Source of the DNA: Candidatus Uhrbacteria bacterium RIFOXYB2_FULL_45_11
GTDB taxonomy: Bacteria > Patescibacteriota > Patescibacteriia > UBA9934 > GWF2-40-263
Reading direction: 5' to 3'
DNA: 6,116 nt
Assembly: GCA_001791715.1 (NCBI GenBank)
Contig: MGFD01000056.1
Location: forward strand, 1-6,116
Under the pieces are notes generated by a model. The model was not told the origin of the DNA, searched no databases, and worked only from the letters and a program-made list of their open reading frames with translations. Below are positions 3,241 to 6,116 of this stretch, piece after piece (the stretch's first letter is position 1; the number at the start of each line of letters is the position of its first letter). The position numbers and the translations under genes were made by a program.

Positions 3241-6114
3241 ATGAGTTATAATCATCAGGAAATCGAAAAAAAATGGCAAACCAAATGGGCGGAGGCTCAT
3301 GCGGGACAGGTTCATGAAGCTGCGTCTCGCGACAATGCGCTTTATTATCTGATCATGTTCCCGTACCCATCCGGATCCGGACTTCACGTGGGACACGTAG
3401 AATCGCAAGCCGCGATTGATATTTTGGCGCGTATGGAACGCATGCGCGGAAAGAATGTCCTCTGTCCAATCGGCTATGACGCGTTCGGTTTGCCGGCGGA
3501 GAACTACGCAATCAAAACCGGTGTGCACCCGGCCGAGACCACAAAAAAAGCGATCGAGAATTTTCATAATCAAATGCAATCGCTCGGTTTGTCGTTTGAT
3601 TGGTCACGCGAAATCTCAACCGCGGATCCGGAATATTATAAATGGACGCAATGGTTATTTTTGTTGTTCTACAAAAACGGACTCGCGTATCGCAAAAAAT
3701 CTCCCGTGAACTGGTGCGAAGGATGTCACACGGTTCTTGCAAATGAACAAGTTGTCGCAGGCGCGTGTGAGCGTTGCGGTACGGTTGTCGTTCAAAAAGA
3801 TTTGGAACAATGGTTTTTTAATATCACAAAATACGCAGACCGATTGCTTGCCGGACTTGATGGTCTCGACTGGCCAGAAAAAATTAAATCCATGCAACGC
3901 AACTGGATTGGAAAATCTGTGGGAGCAGAGGTGGAGTTTGTGGTTGGATCCGATGCTCTTGTGAGTGCAAGCGATTCATTGAAGTTTGCACCTGAACTTG
4001 CGGACGCTATTTTGGCGGGAAAGAAAACAAACACGCTTCGTCTTGAGAAAAAGAATTTACAGGTTGGCGACACAGCAAAGCTTTTTGTTCGATCGAGTGC
4101 AACCGAAGCGCGTGCATTTGCTTATGCAAAAATTACCGGTGTCGAGACGCATCCATTAAAAGAGATTTCTCTCGATTTGGACGGACATGAGACGTACACA
4201 TCGTACGCAGAATTTTTGAATGTCATGCAAGGCTATTACGGTGCGGATGTTTCTCTCGAAACGGAATTTACGATCTATCACTTTGAACCAACAGTCTCGA
4301 TCATTCCTGTTTTTACAACCCGCCCCGATACTTTATTCGGCGCAACATACCTTGTCCTTGCACCAGAACATAAACTCGTTGACACAATCGTCACTGACGA
4401 TCGTAAGTCGGAGATTGAAGCGTATCGAACAGCTGCATCAAAGAAATCCGCACTTGAACGAACAGAATTGCAAAAAGAAAAGACAGGCGTCTTCTCAGGG
4501 GCTTACGCAACAAATCCTACAACAGGTGAGCAGATTCCTGTTTGGATCGCGGACTACGTCATCACAACATATGGAACAGGAGCGATCATGGCGGTACCGG
4601 CGCATGATGAACGTGATTTTGAGTTTGCAAAGAAATATCAGCTGGCCGTGAAGATGGTTGTGAAACCTGTTGTTCTTCAGAATGTGATGAGTAAAGATCT
4701 CGGTCTGTCTCATGGAGCACAGTCATCTATTGAGATTGTTTCTGATTGTTTTACGGAACCTGGTATTGCAACGAACTCCGATTTTCTAAATGGACTCACA
4801 ACAAAAGACGCAAAACAAAAAATGATCGCGTGGCTCGAAGAGAAGGGGATCGGTAACGCAAAAACAACATTCCGCATTCGTGACTGGCTCGTGTCTCGTC
4901 AGCGTTACTGGGGAGCACCGATTCCGATTATTTGGTGTGAAGATCACGGCGCGCAAGCGGTCGAAGAAACACAGCTCCCCGTCGAACTTCCAACGGATGT
5001 TGACTTCAAGCCAACGGGAGAGTCTCCGCTTGTCGACTCGGTCACATTTCATAACGTGAAGTGTCCGGTCTGCGGAAAAGACGCACGACGCGAATCGGAT
5101 ACAATGGACACGTTCGTTGATTCATCTTGGTATTATTTGCGCTATACAGATCCGCATAATGCGAGTGCGTTCGCGGACAAATCAAAAGTCGATTACTGGT
5201 GCCCAGTCGATCTTTATCTCGGCGGAGCAGAACACGCGGTGATGCACTTGTTGTACGCGCGCTTCTTTGCGTACGCGCTTCACGATCTTGGGTATCTCAA
5301 CTTTGAGGAACCGTTTGTGAAGTTGCGCAATCAAGGATTGATTCTCGGACCCGACGGCGAGAAGATGTCAAAGTCAAAAGGGAACGTGGTGAATCCAGAT
5401 GACGTCGTGAGCGAATACGGCGCCGATGCGCTCCGCATGTACGAAATGTTCATGGGTCCGCTCGAAGACGCAAAGCCTTGGGACACAAAAGGCGTGGTTG
5501 GGATTCGTCGTTTTCTTGATAAGGTTGAACGATATGTCGCTGCATGGCAACCAACAGATTTAGAATCAGTTTTTGAAGGGATGATCGATGAAATGAAAGA
5601 ACAAGCAAAAATTGGTATTCGTCGTAATGAAGTTTTGTTTAATAAGCTGATTAAACAAGTGACTGAGGATTTGGAATTACTTAAATTCAACACTGCAATA
5701 GCATTTTTGATGAAATGGCTTAACGAACATCGCAGAGAGGAAGAGAAAACCAATGGGTGGATGCAATCTCACTGTTCAAAGAAACAGCTCGAAACATTCT
5801 TGAAACTCCTCGCGCCACTTGCGCCGCACTTGGCCGAAGAACTCTGGGAGAAACTCGGACACATGACGTCGATCTTTAACGAGTCATGGCCTGTGTTTGA
5901 TCCAGCACTCATCGTCGATGATGTTGTTGAAATGGGTGTTCAGGTAAATGGAAAAGTCCGCGGAACGATTTCCATCGCACCGAATGCGGATGAGACGACG
6001 GCAAAAGAACTCGCGTTTGCAAACGCGAATGTGATGAAGTGGATGGAAGGAAAAGAGATTGTGAAAATTGTGTACGTGCCCGGAAAGATTTTTAATATTG
6101 TGGTGAAGGAATAG
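3241..6114 (+). CDS. leuS: Leucyl-tRNA synthetase with an inserted ASCH domain (957 aa)
   Basis: Charges tRNA-Leu with leucine using ATP and edits mischarged tRNA; cytoplasmic class Ia synthetase. The ATG at 3241 gives the usual LeuRS start (EIEKKWQ at 7-13). The frame is open back to a TTG at 3157, but that adds 28 residues crossing the promoter and palindrome. In order: HIGH-type HVGH (49-52); zinc ribbon C159, C162, C176, C179; an inserted ASCH-like domain (about 246-350); CP1 editing domain with TTRPDT (359-364) and the conserved Asp D456 in AHDERD, so editing looks intact; a second CxxH/CxxC set (566, 569, 608, 611); DTMDTFVDSSWYYLRY (620-635); KMSKS (708-712); anticodon-binding helical domain (about 780-890); C-terminal domain ending NIVVKE. 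Usual bacterial length is about 860, and the insert explains the excess. No Shine-Dalgarno precedes the ATG. Stop TAG. Confidence 0.98.
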   Translation: MSYNHQEIEKKWQTKWAEAHAGQVHEAASRDNALYYLIMFPYPSGSGLHVGHVESQAAIDILARMERMRGKNVLCPIGYDAFGLPAENYAIKTGVHPAETTKKAIENFHNQMQSLGLSFDWSREISTADPEYYKWTQWLFLLFYKNGLAYRKKSPVNWCEGCHTVLANEQVVAGACERCGTVVVQKDLEQWFFNITKYADRLLAGLDGLDWPEKIKSMQRNWIGKSVGAEVEFVVGSDALVSASDSLKFAPELADAILAGKKTNTLRLEKKNLQVGDTAKLFVRSSATEARAFAYAKITGVETHPLKEISLDLDGHETYTSYAEFLNVMQGYYGADVSLETEFTIYHFEPTVSIIPVFTTRPDTLFGATYLVLAPEHKLVDTIVTDDRKSEIEAYRTAASKKSALERTELQKEKTGVFSGAYATNPTTGEQIPVWIADYVITTYGTGAIMAVPAHDERDFEFAKKYQLAVKMVVKPVVLQNVMSKDLGLSHGAQSSIEIVSDCFTEPGIATNSDFLNGLTTKDAKQKMIAWLEEKGIGNAKTTFRIRDWLVSRQRYWGAPIPIIWCEDHGAQAVEETQLPVELPTDVDFKPTGESPLVDSVTFHNVKCPVCGKDARRESDTMDTFVDSSWYYLRYTDPHNASAFADKSKVDYWCPVDLYLGGAEHAVMHLLYARFFAYALHDLGYLNFEEPFVKLRNQGLILGPDGEKMSKSKGNVVNPDDVVSEYGADALRMYEMFMGPLEDAKPWDTKGVVGIRRFLDKVERYVAAWQPTDLESVFEGMIDEMKEQAKIGIRRNEVLFNKLIKQVTEDLELLKFNTAIAFLMKWLNEHRREEEKTNGWMQSHCSKKQLETFLKLLAPLAPHLAEELWEKLGHMTSIFNESWPVFDPALIVDDVVEMGVQVNGKVRGTISIAPNADETTAKELAFANANVMKWMEGKEIVKIVYVPGKIFNIVVKE
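3976..4290 (+). other. Segment of leuS encoding an inserted ASCH-like (PUA-fold) domain
   Basis: LeuRS residues about 246-350, between NWIGKSVGAEVEF (221-233) and PVFTTRPDT (356-364), which in ordinary LeuRS are separated by only about ten residues. The segment reads as an ASCH domain: LKFAPELADAILAGKKTNT (247-265), then LR, then QVGD (274-277), an FAYAKITGVE strand, HETYTSYAEF (316-325), GYYG (331-334) and a final FTIYHFEP strand (343-350). K262, T265 and E317 match by position K21, T24 and E74 of E. coli YqfB, an ASCH-family N4-acetylcytidine amidohydrolase (alignment from memory). GC is about 45%, close to the rest of the gene, so there is no sign of recent insertion. Confidence 0.85.
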
Positions 6115-6116
6115 GG

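Noticed and set aside
1..6116. tRNA, rRNA, CRISPR array, insertion sequence or attachment site
   Set aside because: Nearly all sequence is coding; the gaps (28, 94 and 134 nt) contain only the hairpins, promoters and palindromes listed, and no transposase or array-like repeats were seen.

Overview
The window is bacterial and uses the standard stop codons: TAA, TGA and TAG each end a gene. It holds four genes. A 5'-truncated glutamate dehydrogenase gene (+ strand, off the left edge) converges on two tandem minus-strand genes, which diverge from a complete leucyl-tRNA synthetase gene (+ strand) that ends two bases before the right edge. The LeuRS style (HIGH motif written PYPSGSGLHVGH, KMSKS followed by KGNVVNPD), the compact layout and the unfamiliar lineage-specific genes would suit an uncultured lineage such as Candidate Phyla Radiation/Patescibacteria. 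That is only an impression; nothing here fixes the taxonomy.

Left (1-1163): GDH with its complete substrate-binding and catalytic set. Between its stop and the converging gene is a 7-bp hairpin with a T7 tract on the minus strand, which terminates the minus-strand gene.

Middle (1192-3106, minus strand): two paralogous proteins of about 300 aa that I cannot name. They share a central block with an E-D..LG(V/I)DLI...S(I/V)KT signature, best read as a PD-(D/E)XK nuclease-like core with Ser in place of the usual acidic residue. Each gene has its own promoter (a shared 12-base CCTTGACGCAAC, 17-nt spacer, TAGTNT), its own Shine-Dalgarno and its own intrinsic terminator, so the duplication included the regulatory region and they are independent transcription units. 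In both, the longest open frame starts at an upstream TTG that is more likely promoter or leader sequence; the ATGs at 2115 and 3106 are the better starts.

Divergent control region (3107-3240): a promoter for the minus-strand gene, a strong sigma70-type promoter for leuS (TTTACA-17-TATGAT) placed so that the leuS mRNA should be leaderless or nearly so, and a perfect 26-bp palindrome between the two promoters, probably outside both transcripts.

Right (3241-6114): leuS, 957 aa, about 100 aa longer than a typical bacterial LeuRS. Most of the extra length is an apparent ASCH (PUA-like, RNA-binding) domain inserted at the start of the CP1 editing domain. It keeps the Lys, Thr and Glu reported as catalytic in the YqfB amidohydrolase. 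This domain insertion and the tandem nuclease-like paralogs are the two most interesting items in the window.
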